In this document: piece by piece, positions 22,385-36,186 of the stretch
Layout of the letters: every line of letters starts with the position of its first letter
Numbering within the stretch: the stretch's first letter is position 1
Assembly (NCBI GenBank): GCA_949357655.1
Contig: CASHTG010000020.1
Span: 1,178,001 to 1,242,000, forward strand
Source: Parascedosporium putredinis
Lineage: Eukaryota; Ascomycota; Sordariomycetes; Microascales; Microascaceae
Direction of reading: 5' to 3'
Length of the DNA: 64,000 bases
Position numbers and translations under genes: made by a program
Notes under the pieces: generated by a model
What the model saw: only the letters and a program-made list of their open reading frames with translations
Databases searched by the model: none
Told to the model about the DNA's origin: nothing

Positions 22385-24596
22385 CTAGAACTGATTGTCC
22401 TTATCCGACGCGAACGGGTTCTCGTTCCTGGTCCTCGGCAGCGCGCCGCCCTTGCCCCCGTCATGTACGACGGCTCCGTGGCCGTCGCGGTGGCGGGATG
22501 GGGACCCGGCGCACCGCCCGTCGACTTTGCGTCACCGGCATTGTAGTAACCAGGGCCGGCGTTCCCGTTTTCGTAGTAGTCGTTGAATCCTTCGCCGTAC
22601 GTGTCCCTGTGCTGGAGGTCCGCGGTGGTGGGCGCGGCGCCGCCCTCGCCCCTGGTGCGGTCCGGGGTAGCCATGCCGGCGAGGGTGCGGACGACGCCGA
22701 TGAGGACGATGATGATGTAGACGCAGAGCAGGCCGGTGGAGATGAGGGCCTCGATGAGGATGCTCTTGTGGAGGGAGTCGACGACCTTTTGGACGGCGCC
22801 GGTGACCTCGTCGGTGGTGACGGAGGACGGGCTGGCGAGGAAAGTGGTCAGGTCCGAGTCGCCCGAGATAGATTCCTGCGCGCCCAGGCTAAACGTGTCC
22901 TCGGAGAAGAGGGGAAAATCGACGCGGGCCTGGTCGTGCAGCCACGTGAGACCCTTTTGCACAGCCTCGATCTTGAGGCCGATGACGCAGCGGATGAGGT
23001 CCGAGGCCACCTTGTTCAGGACGGTGTCGCCAAAGAGGGCGTCGATGCCCTTCTCCATCTGGGCGGTAAACGTGTTGAGCGTGTTATTGACGGCGTCGGT
23101 GCCCTCGGTGACGAAGCCGAGCACGTCGTTGTTGATCTCGTCGTTGAAGTTGATAATCACGCTGTTGGCGTCGGTGGCCCACTGCTTGGACACGCCCTGC
23201 AGGCTCTCGACGACGTCGCCGGCGAAGTCGCCAACCTGGTTCGCGAGCTCGGGGACCTTGTGCTGGACGGCGCGCAGGACGATGAACTGGCACAGGCAGG
23301 AGAAGAAGCCGGCGATGGCGAGGGAGAGGACGAAGACGGCCGGCAGGGAGGTGGCGTAGGCGACGCACCAGCGGGCGAGGACCTGGCGCTTGCCCTGGAA
23401 GCGGGCGGCGATCTTGATCCCCCACGCCGAGGTGGTGGGGCGGGAGGCGAGGTAGACGACGTCCATGGGGTCGTACTGGTTGGCCTCGATGATGCGGGCG
23501 TGGGCCTGCTGGCGGCGCCAGCGCTTGATCTCGAGCCAGCCCATGACGACCATGGCGAGGAGGGCGAGGACGATGACGACGGCGATGAAGGCGGTGCGGG
23601 CGGTGCTGACGGTGGTGTAGAGCCCGTCGAAGAAGCCGTTGATGTTGTCGTTGTCGGAGCAAAACGTGAGCTTCTGCTTCTGGGCGACGGGGAACACGTC
23701 GCGGTCAAAGGTGAAACCCGCGAGGGACTCGTTGATCTCCTTCTTGATGAGCTGGAAGGGGAACGAGATGGCGCGCTCCGTCAGGTTCCGCACGTCGTCA
23801 AAGGTGGGGATCTTGTTGTTGAGGGTGTCGATGTCGGCGACGAAGCCCGAGGTGTCGATCTTGAGGTCCTTGAGCTTGTCGAGGGCGGACGTGAAATCGA
23901 CGTCGGGGATGTCGGGCAGGATGGGGCCGAACACGGATTCCTCGATGGAGCTGGTCAGATCGTTAATCTTGTCCTGGATGCTCTTGGCGTCGCTGGAGAT
24001 GCCGTTGGCGATGCCCGAGATGGCGCCGTTCATGGCCTTGGTGAACTTTTCCACCACGTCGGCGGCGACGTCGAGCGTGCCGTGGATGACGGCGGAGGCG
24101 AGGCACACGTAGGTCGACACCATCATGTTAATCACAAAAATGATGAGGTTCTCGATGACGGTCACGGCTAGCTTGAGGGCGGACACGAGCCCGCGCACAG
24201 CTTTTCGATGCCCGAGGCCGACAGCTCGTTGACGCCGAGGGAGAGGTAGTGCGGCATGGAGGACATGGCGCTACCGATATCCTCGACCTTGGTGCACGCC
24301 TGCAGCGCCTTGATCTTGGCCTCGCCAATGTCGTCGTCGAGGTCGGTGACGGCGATCATGACGCGCACCAGCACGAGGAGCAGGAGGACGGTCCACCGGT
24401 TGATCCATATCTGGGAGAGGCGGGAGCGTAGGCTCAGGTAAGGGGTCACTTCGGGGGCGGTGGGCGCGCGGGTGACGTGGACTTTGCGGAAGTCGTCGAG
24501 CTCGACGGATTGTGAGCGGAGGGAGTTGGGGAGCTCGGGGTAGGTGCGGGGTTTTGGGTGCCCGCGGAGGCGGTTGAGCATGTCGAGCTTGTTCAT
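22385..24596 (-). CDS. PRM1: Plasma-membrane fusion protein Prm1
   Basis: Prm1 promotes plasma-membrane merger during mating and hyphal fusion. The protein starts [20 protein letters not shown] and has five predicted membrane segments: [75 protein letters not shown] and LICTG-type helix 5 ([14 protein letters not shown]). Large extracellular loops between them carry several Asn-X-Ser/Thr sites and cysteines. One break at 24202-24205 (A5 read as A4) separates GIEK from [14 protein letters not shown] second at 22455-22459 (G6 read as G5) hides the true C-terminus [20 protein letters not shown], ending at TAG 22387-22385. The cytosolic tail is disordered. Corrected length is about 737 aa, with no intron. 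Identity rests on topology and whole-length resemblance to the fungal family. Confidence 0.88.
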
Positions 24597-27500
24597 GGCG
24601 CCGATGATAGAGTTACTACCGGTTTCGTTTCTGCGCCCTTCTCTCTTCAGGTTCTCGAAATAAAGTTAGGAGGTTGCAAATTTGAAGGAAATGGAAATGG
24701 AGCGCTGGTATGATGGTTTTGGGGGAACGCAGTGAAGGAAGATATAGGATATAGGACTAATAAGTCGACTCTCGACCGAGGCGCGAGTTGGTAGGGAAAA
24801 GGAAAAGAAAATAAGGAAAGAATAAAAGCACTGGAGCAAGCCAAGGAAGAGAAATAATGAATATGACTTTTTGAAAATTGAAGCAATAGAACCCGTCACC
24901 TGGACTGGGAAAGAAGTGAATCAGACAGAGGATACGGGGGAGGTGGGCGTGTGAAGCTATCTTGTCTGCATTATGAGAAGGTGGTGAATAAGTGAGGAAG
25001 GTGAACCAGGAGCACACACAGAAGAAAGGAATTGAAGAAAAAGAAAATAGGAAGAAAGAAAAAAAGAGACGAGGTATGAAACGAAACAGCCAGACGAGTA
25101 GAACAATGAAATGGGAATGGGTGGAATGAATATTAAGGAAAAGGCCGAGGCCAAGTCACGACAGAACGATGCGCCTCTTCTTCCTCGACACCAAAAGTCC
25201 CTCTAACCAGGGTCACGCGGGGCTCGCGCCTCGAATCGGAGGAATCAAAGAAAGGAAGCGAAAAACGATTCAACAAAGGCCAGAACCACCTTCAAGAATA
25301 GCAACGTCTAAACCATGGGTTCCCGCTCTCCGGAGCGAATAAAGAAAAAGGGCTGGCTTACCTGGAGATGGGGGTCGGTGGGGACCCCTGGGCGCGTCTG
25401 GCTTACACGACTCCAAGCGACGGTTGGTTCGACGAGAGCGCCGCAAAGAGCCGACAGGGGGCCCCAGACAGGGCAGAGAAAATGGAGGGGTCGGACTTGG
25501 CTCTCTCTCGCTTTCTTTTTTTCCTCTTATTCTTTTGTGAAATACGGTTTTACTGAACCCTCTTTGGCTGGTCGGGTGTTTCTTCCTCGTCCCGTGGACG
25601 GTGCGCTCGCTGTGGGCCGGGCAGGGGGATCAATGTGGGATGCGGGACCAGACGTTGTTGGTCTGGCGCTTAGTGGAGCTGACAGCCAGTCGTTGGGCAA
25701 GCCGGGCGATATTGGGTGTTTCGGCCGTCGGTGGTTCGTTGGCGCCGGCGGCTGCGAGGCCTTGGCTTTGAGACGGGCTGGGCTGACGCTGCAGCGACTC
25801 TCTGGACCTTGCAATGTGCAGTTTTTCTTTCTTTTCTCCGTTTGTTTCTTTGGAGAGATATAGAAAAGAAGTTTCAATCTGGCAACAAGAAAGATAACAA
25901 TTGATGAAATCGCTCGAGAAAAAAAGGGTTCGTCAAAGGCCGACTGGGAATGAGTGGAATCGGCCAAATCGGAGCTCGAGGCTTCTCTAGTTCATCCTAT
26001 TCGCCATACACGAGAGAGCGTCAAGATGCAGTGACGGGGATCAATCGTGGGTGTAGACGTGAGAAGGAAGGCGCTGGGTAAACGTAGCTGTGGTTTGCCC
26101 GCACGCCTCGAGCTCGAAAAGGCCGAGATCGAGTCGGTGTCCGCTTGTTTCGTTAGGACTGGCTCGTTTTCTGTTTTCCAATTCATCTAATCTCCTGAAT
26201 TGGAACGAAGGATTGGACTGGGGTTATATCTTCTTCGGAAATCGCCCATCCAAGTCGCCCGTTCTTGAGCCCCAGACTACCTCGATACTCTCCATCTATG
26301 GACCTCTTCGCCCCCTTCAAATAGAAGGAGAAAAAAGTAAAGAAAAAAACAGGGAATGAGCCTTTGAATTTCCCAAACGAGGACTGGTTTCGTGGATCCG
26401 AGTCAGTGAGGTTACATGACTCTTCGCCTTCGTCGTTGTGCTCGCGAAGAACATTGACCTTTGAAGCGATTGATGCTTCACTGCATCATCGCTCGGTATC
26501 GTGACCGGGCTTTGGGCAGGATTGGCGTGGGGCAGCGATTCAAGGGTTGAATGGGACGTGATGAATGGGTGTGCTGGCCCTGCCATTCATTTGATGTCCC
26601 AATTGATCAATGGGTGATTGATCGTTCGCTCTGGGAACTGGGAGTCCTCCCCGGGGCTCTGACTGGCTGTGAAGGCTTGAGTGGCAAAACGGGACGGGGT
26701 TCAACGATGGCGGTGCAATTCATCTTCCCTTTTAGGCCCTGATCAACCCCGTCACCACGTCTCGAGGTGGACGGACTCTCATTAAATGACAAGAGATCCA
26801 CGAATGAGGTCTTTCTGTGCCCGTTTTCTCTCATGGGCCGTTGGGGTCCTGGGAAGTTGCCACATTCAACCTGGCGAGGAGAGGGCACAATAGTCTGTGG
26901 CGGGGAAAGGGTATTTTACAAGGCAAAATGCAGTTTACCTGGACCAGTATGTTCCCATAGGTAGAATGGCAAGAATGGATCAGTCCCGCGATAACGGGAT
27001 CCATTCATTCAATGGGTCTATGTATTCAATGTTCCATTGTTATGTTAGCTACATGTGCATGTAGCTCTTGAACGAAGAGACCGTTTGGTGCTCGACCGAA
27101 CTGACTGAGCTGGCTGGCTGTCTCGCTGTGACAATACGATAGCCACTCTTCAAAAGTACAACAAGAACTTTCTGCAGCATACGAAAATGCAGCACTTCTC
27201 CTTCATATGATGCATCTCCTCGACTTCAAACTCCCTTATTGCCATTCTCGTTCAGTCATTTGTGCGGCGGGATGCAAACGTTGAAGAATGCCAAAGAAAC
27301 CGAACCCAAGTTCTAGCGCGTGGGGCGGTCCTTCTTTGTTCTAAGCGCCCTCCACGTCTCAGGCTTCGGCCCGGAAACCCTCGTGATTGGACCACAGCTC
27401 ACGTTGACGTTTTTCGGCGAAACCCCTTCAATGTTCTTCTTGATCAGGCGACCCTATTTTTGTCTTGAACCTTTTTCTCTTCCGCGAAAAACAAAGCGGG

Positions 27501-28552
27501 TGCTACCGTCCCTAAGCTCTCATCGGACCCTTTGAGATTCATTCCGTACACTATGTGGGGAGGAAGGGCCTTGAAGCGTTTGGCGATGGCAAAGATGGCC
27601 TTGGAGCGGATCTTGATGCAGTCCATTGATCTCAGCCATCCTCTTTAGGCACCACTAAATCATCTCGCAAGGAACGAGACACTGCACGAAAGAACAAACA
27701 TGAGGATAAAAATCATTTGCTCGTCCTTGAGAATAAATTCCCTTTCACTTTTAGCTCGAGTATATCAGAATACTAGCTGCTTGTCCTGATCAGACGTATT
27801 ACCTTATCAGTCAGCTCATCTCCTCAGTGGACGGTCTATTGACGAGGAGCGAGGGAAAGCATTCAGGTAGAATGGATCTAAAGATCCTCTAAAACAGGCA
27901 TAAACGTGTAGGTCTCCTTTGTGTTTCTGCACGAGGTAAGTGTTCCGCCCTGTCATTGCATCACTCTGGTCTTCCGCCATCCAAGGCGAGAATCTTCATG
28001 CTTAGAAACCTTCAACTACTTGTATGAACTCGTCTTTGGGTGGCCGTTTGTCCATCCACTAACCCCCTGCCCCGTTTACGCCCATTGATCTACTTGATGC
28101 TGAATATGTTCAAAAGAGGCCAGTTTCCGTAGTTCAAGCCATAGTCACTGTGGATGTGTACTGGATGTAGGCAATAATGGATCCATCCACTATGGATTAC
28201 TTTAGTCCTATTGCACTACGCTATGCTGCAAGCTGCGAGCTCCCGAGACTGAGTTGAGCTGCCTTGGTCTAGTGTTACTGCGCCGCATAGTGGAAAAGAC
28301 ATGCAAAAAGATAATGGCAGGCCATATTGATCAATGTGTCAGTTTGGATGTTCATGCTTATCGACGTCTCTCTCTTTGAACCTAGAGGCGGCGTCCCCGG
28401 GATGACTATACACTGAGCTTGGAAATCATATCCAAGGCCTCACTCCCCTTGTTCTCAAGTTCAAAGGGGAAACGATAGCCTCACTGATATATAATTCCGA
28501 TTTCGTTTCGCTGAGAAGCACGAGACTAGAACACTCTCTCACTGATACGTCT
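24597..28552. other. Gene-free intergenic region (about 4 kb)
   Basis: No supported gene. The segment next to PRM1 (24600-25150) is purine-rich on the plus strand, consistent with a pyrimidine-rich PRM1 leader. A 20-nt palindrome lies at 27047-27066. Open frames here (for example 25315-25863) are short and have no family resemblance. No transposon relic is recognised. Confidence 0.5.
27047..27066. repeat. 20-nt palindrome
   Basis: Arms AGCTACATG and CATGTAGCT are exact reverse complements separated by TG. It lies in gene-free DNA with no neighbour close enough to suggest a target. Confidence 0.8.
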
Positions 28553-30560
28553 ATGCCCCCAGCCAAAGTTCTCTCCTTTTCCTTGCGAGAGGCCATCATA
28601 CTTGCCACACCGGCCCATGATCCCTGTGGGTTACCCCCGAAAATGGTGTTTGGCTGCCGTCGCCGCCCAACCTCTGGTTTTCCGAGGCCATCCTGTATGT
28701 ATCTCGGGTGTACGCGTCGTGTGCTAAAGTGCGATGCAAAAGCCACGGGTATAATCCTACTTTCGTACTATTGTAGTGATCGTGAGTATTTGAGGGACGT
28801 TTTTCGTTTCTCCATTCCTACTCCCTTTCGCAGTTGATGGAGCCCAAGGTAACAAGAGGTCCCGGTCAGATGCCTGTCGGCAAAGATTCGGCGATAGCAT
28901 GTGCCCTACGCCAAAGGACAAGGGCCCTTCCCGTTACTGCGACGATCGTAAGTTGCAATGAACCGTTCCCTCAACCTCCCCTCATGCCCGTAGAGTAGCC
29001 GAAAGAGGCTGACCCAGGCACTAGATCGGAGATGCCACGCAGAAGGATGTCTCAAGCTCCGAATCTGCGGAGACTCCACCACGCACTACCAGTACTGTAC
29101 CAAACGCAAGTCTTTTTCCGTCTAGGTCCCGCCCCTTGAGTTGGTATGGGATATACCATTTTGATATCCCTGGCACCCGAGACGAGAAATACCCTGGCTG
29201 ACTGGCGAGGGCGGAGATGGGACAACAGACACCTGCTACATCCGCCCCTGCGAGAAGAAGCGCGCTCCGAATTCTAGAATGTGCGATACCCACACGCCTC
29301 GGTGCTTGATACTCTCGTGTGGTAATGTCTCCTCGGACAATGGTTTTTACTGTAGTTCCCATAGTTGCCTCGAAAAAGAGTGCGATAGCGTCATCTACGG
29401 GAGCGGCTGGTGCAGGAGGCACAAGACCTGCAAGGTCGACGGGTGTGAAGGCCAAGGTCGGGTCCGTGGTGAAGGCGGGTAAGTTCGCATCGGGTCTAGA
29501 CGTTTGCGAGGATCGTGAGTCCAACCTTGTTTCGGTCTTGAAATCTAGAACGATGCGACAATGGACGCATCTTTCTGACTAGGCCGATAGACGCGGTAAA
29601 GGTGTGTCCGGCTCACGGCTGTGACGTGAAAGTCGAAGAGCAAGGCCAGTACTGTGATAGTCACAAGTGTGGACACGAACCGTGTCGGAAGCCGCGACAT
29701 GGGGACAAAAGCAGCAGTCTATTCTGCAAATCTCGTAAGTGCCTCCACGATCCTCTATCCCTCACTCTCTCGTCTCTGCCCCGAAGATTCTGCCAAACCT
29801 CTCCCCGCTACCTCGTCATGGTCCTCTACTACCCTTCCGCAATACTCAAAATCACCACTCACGTTCAACCCCACAACTTACCAACGCACCATCGGCCACA
29901 CAAAACATCTAGACACCTGCGCCCTCCCAACATGCCCCAGCCCAACCTCGACCCCCAACGACCCAACCTCCAAATTCTGCGCCTCCCACGCCTGCCAGCC
30001 CCCTGCACCCACCCCACCGAACCCGGCGCCTCCCTCTGCGCCGTCCACGCCTGCACCCGCGAGGCCTGCTCCTCCCCACGCACCCTCGATCCCCTCCTCC
30101 ACCCGGAATCCCAGTACTGCGCCGCCCACGAGTGCGCCACCCCGGCCTGCCGCCTGCCCCGCGCCTCTTCTTCTGCTTTGCACTGCGAGCCCCGCCACGC
30201 CTGCCCCGTCGAAGGGTGCACCCGACCCCGGGAGGACGCCGCCCCCTGCGGCGTGCACGTGGCGTGGATGGTGCGCATCATGAACCGGGAGCTGCGGGGG
30301 TCCGAGGAGGAGGTCGGGCAGAGGGTACCCGGGTTGTCGGGGCGCTCCGCGCGTGCGAGGACGGGCCCGGGACGGCGGCGCAGGAGGCGCTGCGGAAGAG
30401 GTTGGAGGAGGAGGACCGGCGGCTGGAGAATGTGGCGCGCGTCGCGGCGAACTGGGATGAGGAGGTGTGGGCGAAGAGGGGGCGGAGGGGTAGGAGCTTG
30501 GATAGTGGGATTGGGAGCGAGTCGTCGGGGATTCGAGAACGGTGGTTCTGTGAGGGGTGA
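28553..30560 (+). CDS. Tandem Cys/His-module protein (C-x4-C-x9-17-C-x2-H, ~14 modules)
   Basis: No known single-copy family is recognised. Proposed exons: ~28553-28781, 28870-28947, 29025-29105, 29229-29514, 29591-29734 and 29913-30560. Modules read, for example, CYIRPCEKKRAPNSRMCDTH, CLILSCGNVSSDNGFYCSSH, CLEKECDSVIYGSGWCRRH, CPAHGCDVKVEEQGQYCDSH and, last, CPVEGCTRPREDAAPCGVH. All five introns split the module's final His codon after its C, and each following exon starts AT or AC. Intron 3 uses a GC donor (GCAAGT). A charged helical tail follows (EALRKRLEEEDRRLENVA), ending at TGA 30558-30560. Frame breaks are inferred at ~29460, at 29999-30003 (C run short) and at ~30330. The module resembles the CxxxGC...YCxxHGG repeats of some plant and oomycete 'WRKY19-like' proteins. 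Zinc binding is inferred, function unknown and the start uncertain. Confidence 0.62.
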
Positions 30561-33500
30561 GTTCGTCAAAGGCATTGGTTACCGGGAATAGGGGATGTGG
30601 TATCATGGATGTCTTTGAATCACGGTTCTGTAAGGGAAAGGGCTGCTTGAAGGTTAGGGGTACCTCTGTAGTTAGCTTTATTCGCGAGCTATCTCACGCA
30701 TCATGGACTTTCTGCTTCGATAATAGCTGTAGCCCAATGACCTTCTTAGGGGGCTTCCTTGAGCACGGAATATTACATTGATCTAAGAACTTGCGAGATG
30801 GCCTAAAGAAAGCGCCCTGGCTGAAAATGAACGGAAATTCTCCTGGACAGTATCCTCAAACAGATACACATATGCCTTTCTCTCTGCTTATCGAACTATA
30901 CTCGAGAGGAAGCTCTTCGAGATGGGATCGGGGGATGTTAGGCTCCGGGAGGGCTGCGTGGGTGACGCCGCCCGGGAACGATCCGGGCTCATATCTGATG
31001 GATACTACGTGCAGATATAGAGCAATCATGTTTACCAGGGAGAAGTGACAACTCTCGAGCCAGGGAATATGAAGCGTATGCCATAAACCCGCGGCCGGCA
31101 GTGCGCGGAGCAGCAACCGGCAAATTGTAGGCGAAAGTTCCGGCGCCGGGATGATCGAGTTACCAAAGCCCGGGGGCAACGCTCCGCATTTTGTCTCATC
31201 GGCCACGACTGAGCAACGTGTGCTGCGAGTGAGGCGAGGTTACCACGTAAATCCCTAGGAATCTATTGCGAAGCCAAGACAAGAATGGTGACATGTCTTT
31301 TTTATATCTTGATTCACATGGTAAAAGAAGCGGTGTGTGGCCGATGGCATGCCGTCAGTGAAAGTGAGCAGAACTGTTTCTCCGTTATGATATTGTGAGC
31401 CAGCGGCGATACCACAATCGTAAGCCCAAGACTCTCGTTCTCACTAGATGTGAACAACTCAACACGGCCACGGGAGCAGCAGCGGCAAACTAGTAGCTAG
31501 AATAATCACACTGTGAGTAATGGACTCGTTGAAAAAACAAAGGTAAAGTGAGAAGTCTTGTGGCAAGATATCTACTGCATTTGCTCGATCGAAGATGCGC
31601 AACTCACGGCTCCTGCTGTTTTCGGTGTGACGTTAGTATGAGAGGGAGTTCAGCGTTATTTCCTGCTCGTCTCGGATACAGGCGGAAGAGCAACATCACG
31701 AAGAGGCCGCGATGAGGGAAGGAAAGGGCCGGCCGATTCTTCAACCAGTTTGGGATCCCGCGTTTACCTTGGCCCGCCTTCAAGAGAGAGTCTCTCAGTG
31801 GCAAACATTTTGTCTCTTCAGACAAACCCTCTCCTCATTCATCGGCGCAAAGCTCGCCCTTGTCATCTTAATTCACATATATCCACTGTCGGTAGGCAGA
31901 TGACAACTGCCCTCATCGTCATGCCATGCCGGATATCGGATCGCGGTCAGGAGTCTTGCCCCCAAGACGTCGTCACACACGAGGTCAAGATTGAGATTCC
32001 AAGGCTCCCGATGCTCCCGCTGATCGACTCGAATGAAATCACGCATTCGCAGGAGATCTCGGCACTTGCTCGCCCACGCCCCCATCCTGACCGGGACGAT
32101 CGCGCACCAAAAAGAAACGAAAAGAAAAAGGAAAAAGAAAACAAATGCTACAAGCACACCCCCAGCAAGCTCTGGATATCGGACACGCGGGGCGCTCGTC
32201 CGACCTACCGGTCTTGCACACATACAAGTAGCAGAAAAAGAAACTACCCGCCACGCATCTGACACGCAGGGAAAGAAGGGAAAAACAAAAACCGCCCGCG
32301 TCCGTTGCAAAGTACTGGTACATCTTCCTTGCGGCGGGATCAGGGATAAACGGCCGAGAGGACCTGAGAGAATCGACGATGGCAAGCAATTGTCAAATCC
32401 GATGAAAAAAGAAGAAAAGTCGCGGTAAAAGAAAGAACAAAGCTGCATGCTTCTTGGTGAGAATGACGTAGTAGGGCAGATTCCAATGAGCCATCGGGTT
32501 GTCTGGATCTCGAGACCCTGCTTCGGAAAAGGCTCAGGTGCCTTGTTGACGTCATCAGGTCGGACGACTCTTTCTCGGATTTTTAGGGACGAATTTGTTT
32601 TTACCTCTCGGTTGTCGAAGGTTGCGGCGGATAATTCAACATATGGTTGGCTTCTATTTGCCCTATTCGATTCCACACCTCATGACAAAGCTGGGCTAAG
32701 TTGAGAATCGGGTGAGCGAAATTCGGTGTTTTGTTCACATTGGGTGCTGACGATGGGCAAAAATTGCACAAAAGCATAAACTGCTGGCATTCGGTCATTT
32801 TTCGCCTCTGCTTCCCACCGGCCTTTTTTCCTCTTTCTTTTGTTTTCTTTCTTCGTTTCTCTGTCTATCTGACTCTTTGCTCGCTGTTCCTTCCAGACTA
32901 GGGTTCGTCCGAGTAAAAGAGTTGACCCCCATGTTTAGGATGACGGGAAAATTCCCTCTGACGACACATTGACTCCATTTACCGTTGGGTGACAGGTCCG
33001 CCGCGAAGCTGTCGCTCACCGGTTTTTGTTCTGGGCCAAGACTTGGCGGCGAATTCGGGGCCGGCCGCGTGGACCGAGGATTTCGGCGCCGGAATGCCGA
33101 GCTTAAGCTTGGCCTATCGAATAACTCCTTCCTTGTCCTTCAATGTTGCTTCAACCGCTGAGAAAAAAATACGCCTCCACCTTCGCCTCTCTTTCCTATT
33201 GACATTTATTTACCTATGATTCTAAGGGTTCCCTTGTTCACGAAGAGGTACCTCGGGCTCTGTCCTCTGATTGCGTTGGCATTTCCGAGAGGCTCAGATC
33301 GAAGAGTTACGCTCAAGTGGGATTAAACCAACCACACACCCTTTGGTGCCTTGTGTGCTTACACCCTACCTGTTCAGAGTATACATGTATGGCAGGGAAC
33401 CCTTCCCCATTACAAAATCAAAATTAGATGTGAAGGTGAAAAACTGATCATGAGGAGGAGGAGACCGGTAGCTCTGAAGAGGGGTGAATTGCTATTTTGG

Positions 33501-36186
33501 GCCCCTTGTAGACCCTTGAAATTCAAGACAATAAAGGACGAATTTCGGCTGCCCAAAGAGAGCAAGAGAAGGAGCACATGGAAGAGCGAAAGGGAGGAAG
33601 CTCGGATCAATATCGATCAATATTCCAATAGCAATCTCGCTCCCGTGTCCACACCTAGCCCCGCCGTATTACCCCAGAAAAACCACAAATCCAGAGTCGT
33701 ATTAAGCGGGGGTAGGGGGCGTGCTTGGTCTGCGCGCTTGGGGGTGGGCCGAAAAGGGCTGGCGGAGGGGGTATTTTTCTTGGCGACGGCGGGGTTTGTT
33801 CATGCGCTGAAAGGGAATCCGGTGATCCCACCAGTCCTCGAGACCAAGAGTCAATCATCGAGAGTTCGATTGGAGGGGAAAATAGATAAATACAAAAAAA
33901 CAAACCCCTCATTAGATAGTCTTCGGGCGGGGGTTGATGGTGGGCTGTTGAACCTCGTGGATTAGAGGTTAGGTCGCGTTGTCCATCCTTTCCTCGCCGG
34001 GCAGCTCGACGAGAAAGAAAGGGGACCACGGGCGTAACGCGCCTGGTCGCGAGAGGGTCATCCGTGTGAAGGAGGTCTTCGGCCGGGCCCCTCGGTCGTT
34101 CAGCATTTGTATCGTTGCCTGCCGACAGAATCTATACAGATACTACCTCGAGCTTTTCATCGCAACTGAATCAAGTTCCCGTCTTGAGACTTCGAGTGTA
34201 GAGAAGAAACCTGGAAACCGAAAGAGGAGGATCCGGTTCTTCTTCGTCGTGAGGGTGCACAGGAACACGTGCTGATTGATACGTGCCGCGTCCTGCCACC
34301 GCACACCCGGTTGATTTTCTTCAGCGACGACACTTTCCAGATGAAGAGTTTGGTAGGCAAGGAGAAACTCTTTTGGAACCCCTCTCTTTCTTCGATCTCA
34401 ACAGCTCCTGTTCGTCCCTGTCACTCCTCTCTTGCATAGCTATGTCGGCGGAGAGGTCAGCGTCGAGAAGACGGAGTCTTCCGACGTCCTAGTGTCTCTC
34501 GCGCGCCATGATTTGAATAATTTGCGACGGGCAGTTCCCGTAATTTGCTAGCCCTGCCCCGAAATAGGTCCATGTACCACCTGTGCTTATTCTTAGGAGC
34601 AATATCCATCAGCCGAAAGGGTCTATTGATGAGATCGCCGGCATGCCACTGCAAAAATTAAATCCCGACGAATGGTGGATGACTCTAGCCGTCCCGCGCT
34701 CTGCCTGGACAATCTCGTTGGCCCAAACCCCACCTAACACAAGCTCCCATCAGCACCGGCGGATGCACATGTCAAAGTAACACTCACACTTGGTCCTATT
34801 TTTTGTCTTCCGCCTTTTTATTTTATTTTCTTGCAGTCAGCCTTGTACCTCCCCATCGCCGATGAACCAAATCACCAGCCACGGGTCGGTCACGCGAAGA
34901 AAAGCCATGAAGAATAGAGGTGTGCAGCCATCGTTTCTGTCGAGTCCCCTGAACACATTGACGTCACCGATAGGAGCATGTGCTTGAAATTAAGAGAAGA
35001 AAAAGAAAGATACCAGGAGTAAGGGACAGGAAGGAGGGACAGCTAGAGCTCGATTGAAAGCATTTGCTGTGTTGAAGGGACCAACTCCTCTCCACCCCAC
35101 CCCTCCCCGAGAATGAGCCAGAGCGTCCCCCTCGGCCGAGGCACGCCCGAGTCCGGTCTGGGCGGGGAGGGCAGACCCCGCGGTGCAGCTCCCTTCCCCC
35201 GCAACGAGGCTCTTCATTCCTTGAAATCCGACGGGCGATCAAAAATTCCTATCACTTTTTTTTGTTCGAAAAAGGCTGTTGGTTAGACGGGTGGGGCATG
35301 GATCACCGAACGCTGCTCGTGTGGGTGTGCGCGTGTGTGGATGTGCTTGGCGGCGACACGAGAAGGAAGAATTGCGGGTTCTCCGCGTTCCGAGAAAATA
35401 GTGGACGAGACACGTTGCGGCGGCGTGGTGGCCGTCGTATCTATTACATCGCACATGTATAGAACTATTCTATGCCATATTGTGTCTCCAAGCTCCAAGC
35501 ATCCTGCCCTCGAAACAATTTCAAAGGTTCCCGCTCGTCGTCGCATGGCATACTGCGGCGAAGGGCTGCACAATATTTACACAGTAAGCTGTGGCTGTGG
35601 CTGGTCGCTCGAGCTCGGTTTCCGCTTCATTGTCCCGCCTCAGGGCAACGAAGCGCTCAGAGGCACAAACGAGATCAGCAAGAGTGTGTCATCCAGTCGC
35701 ATCGACTGCTCGACTCTGAGCCAATGCGAGGAACGCGAATTTAGTAATGGGTGGTGGTGGAGGGGGAAGAAGCCTAGCCTGGTGCTCCGAACTCAAAGGT
35801 ACAAGCCAACTTCATTGAAGTCAAAGCCGGATTGCTGGCAAGGGACATGGCTACAGGGCTGCATGAGAGAGCACTTGAGGTATTGACCTTATTTTCTCCC
35901 CTAGTGGCTACGCGGCTACACAAATCAGCACCGGCCCGCCCTTTTCCTTTCTTCATGCCCACTCTCACGTACAGGGTGGGGGCGGCTTCAACACTGGCCA
36001 AGTCAGATGCTATGTCAGACGCCACTTTGTAAGGGAGACGCTAACCGAACCGCTTGGTACAGGTTCGGCTTCATCCCGCTTAAGAGGAATTTGAAAAAGA
36101 ACAAAAAAAACGTGGTGTGATCCACCATCCCCGGAACGTATAGGCAGGAGGTTAACCTTTTGCTCCTTTGCGGCGTTTGCCCGGCC

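Noticed and set aside
22498..24171. 557-codon open frame on the plus strand opposite PRM1
   Set aside because: Gly/Val/Glu/Asp-rich and lies wholly antisense to the Prm1 membrane protein; it is a GC-driven shadow.
33351..33965. 204-codon open frame in the gene-poor region
   Set aside because: Mixed composition, no motif, no splice pattern and no homologue recognised.
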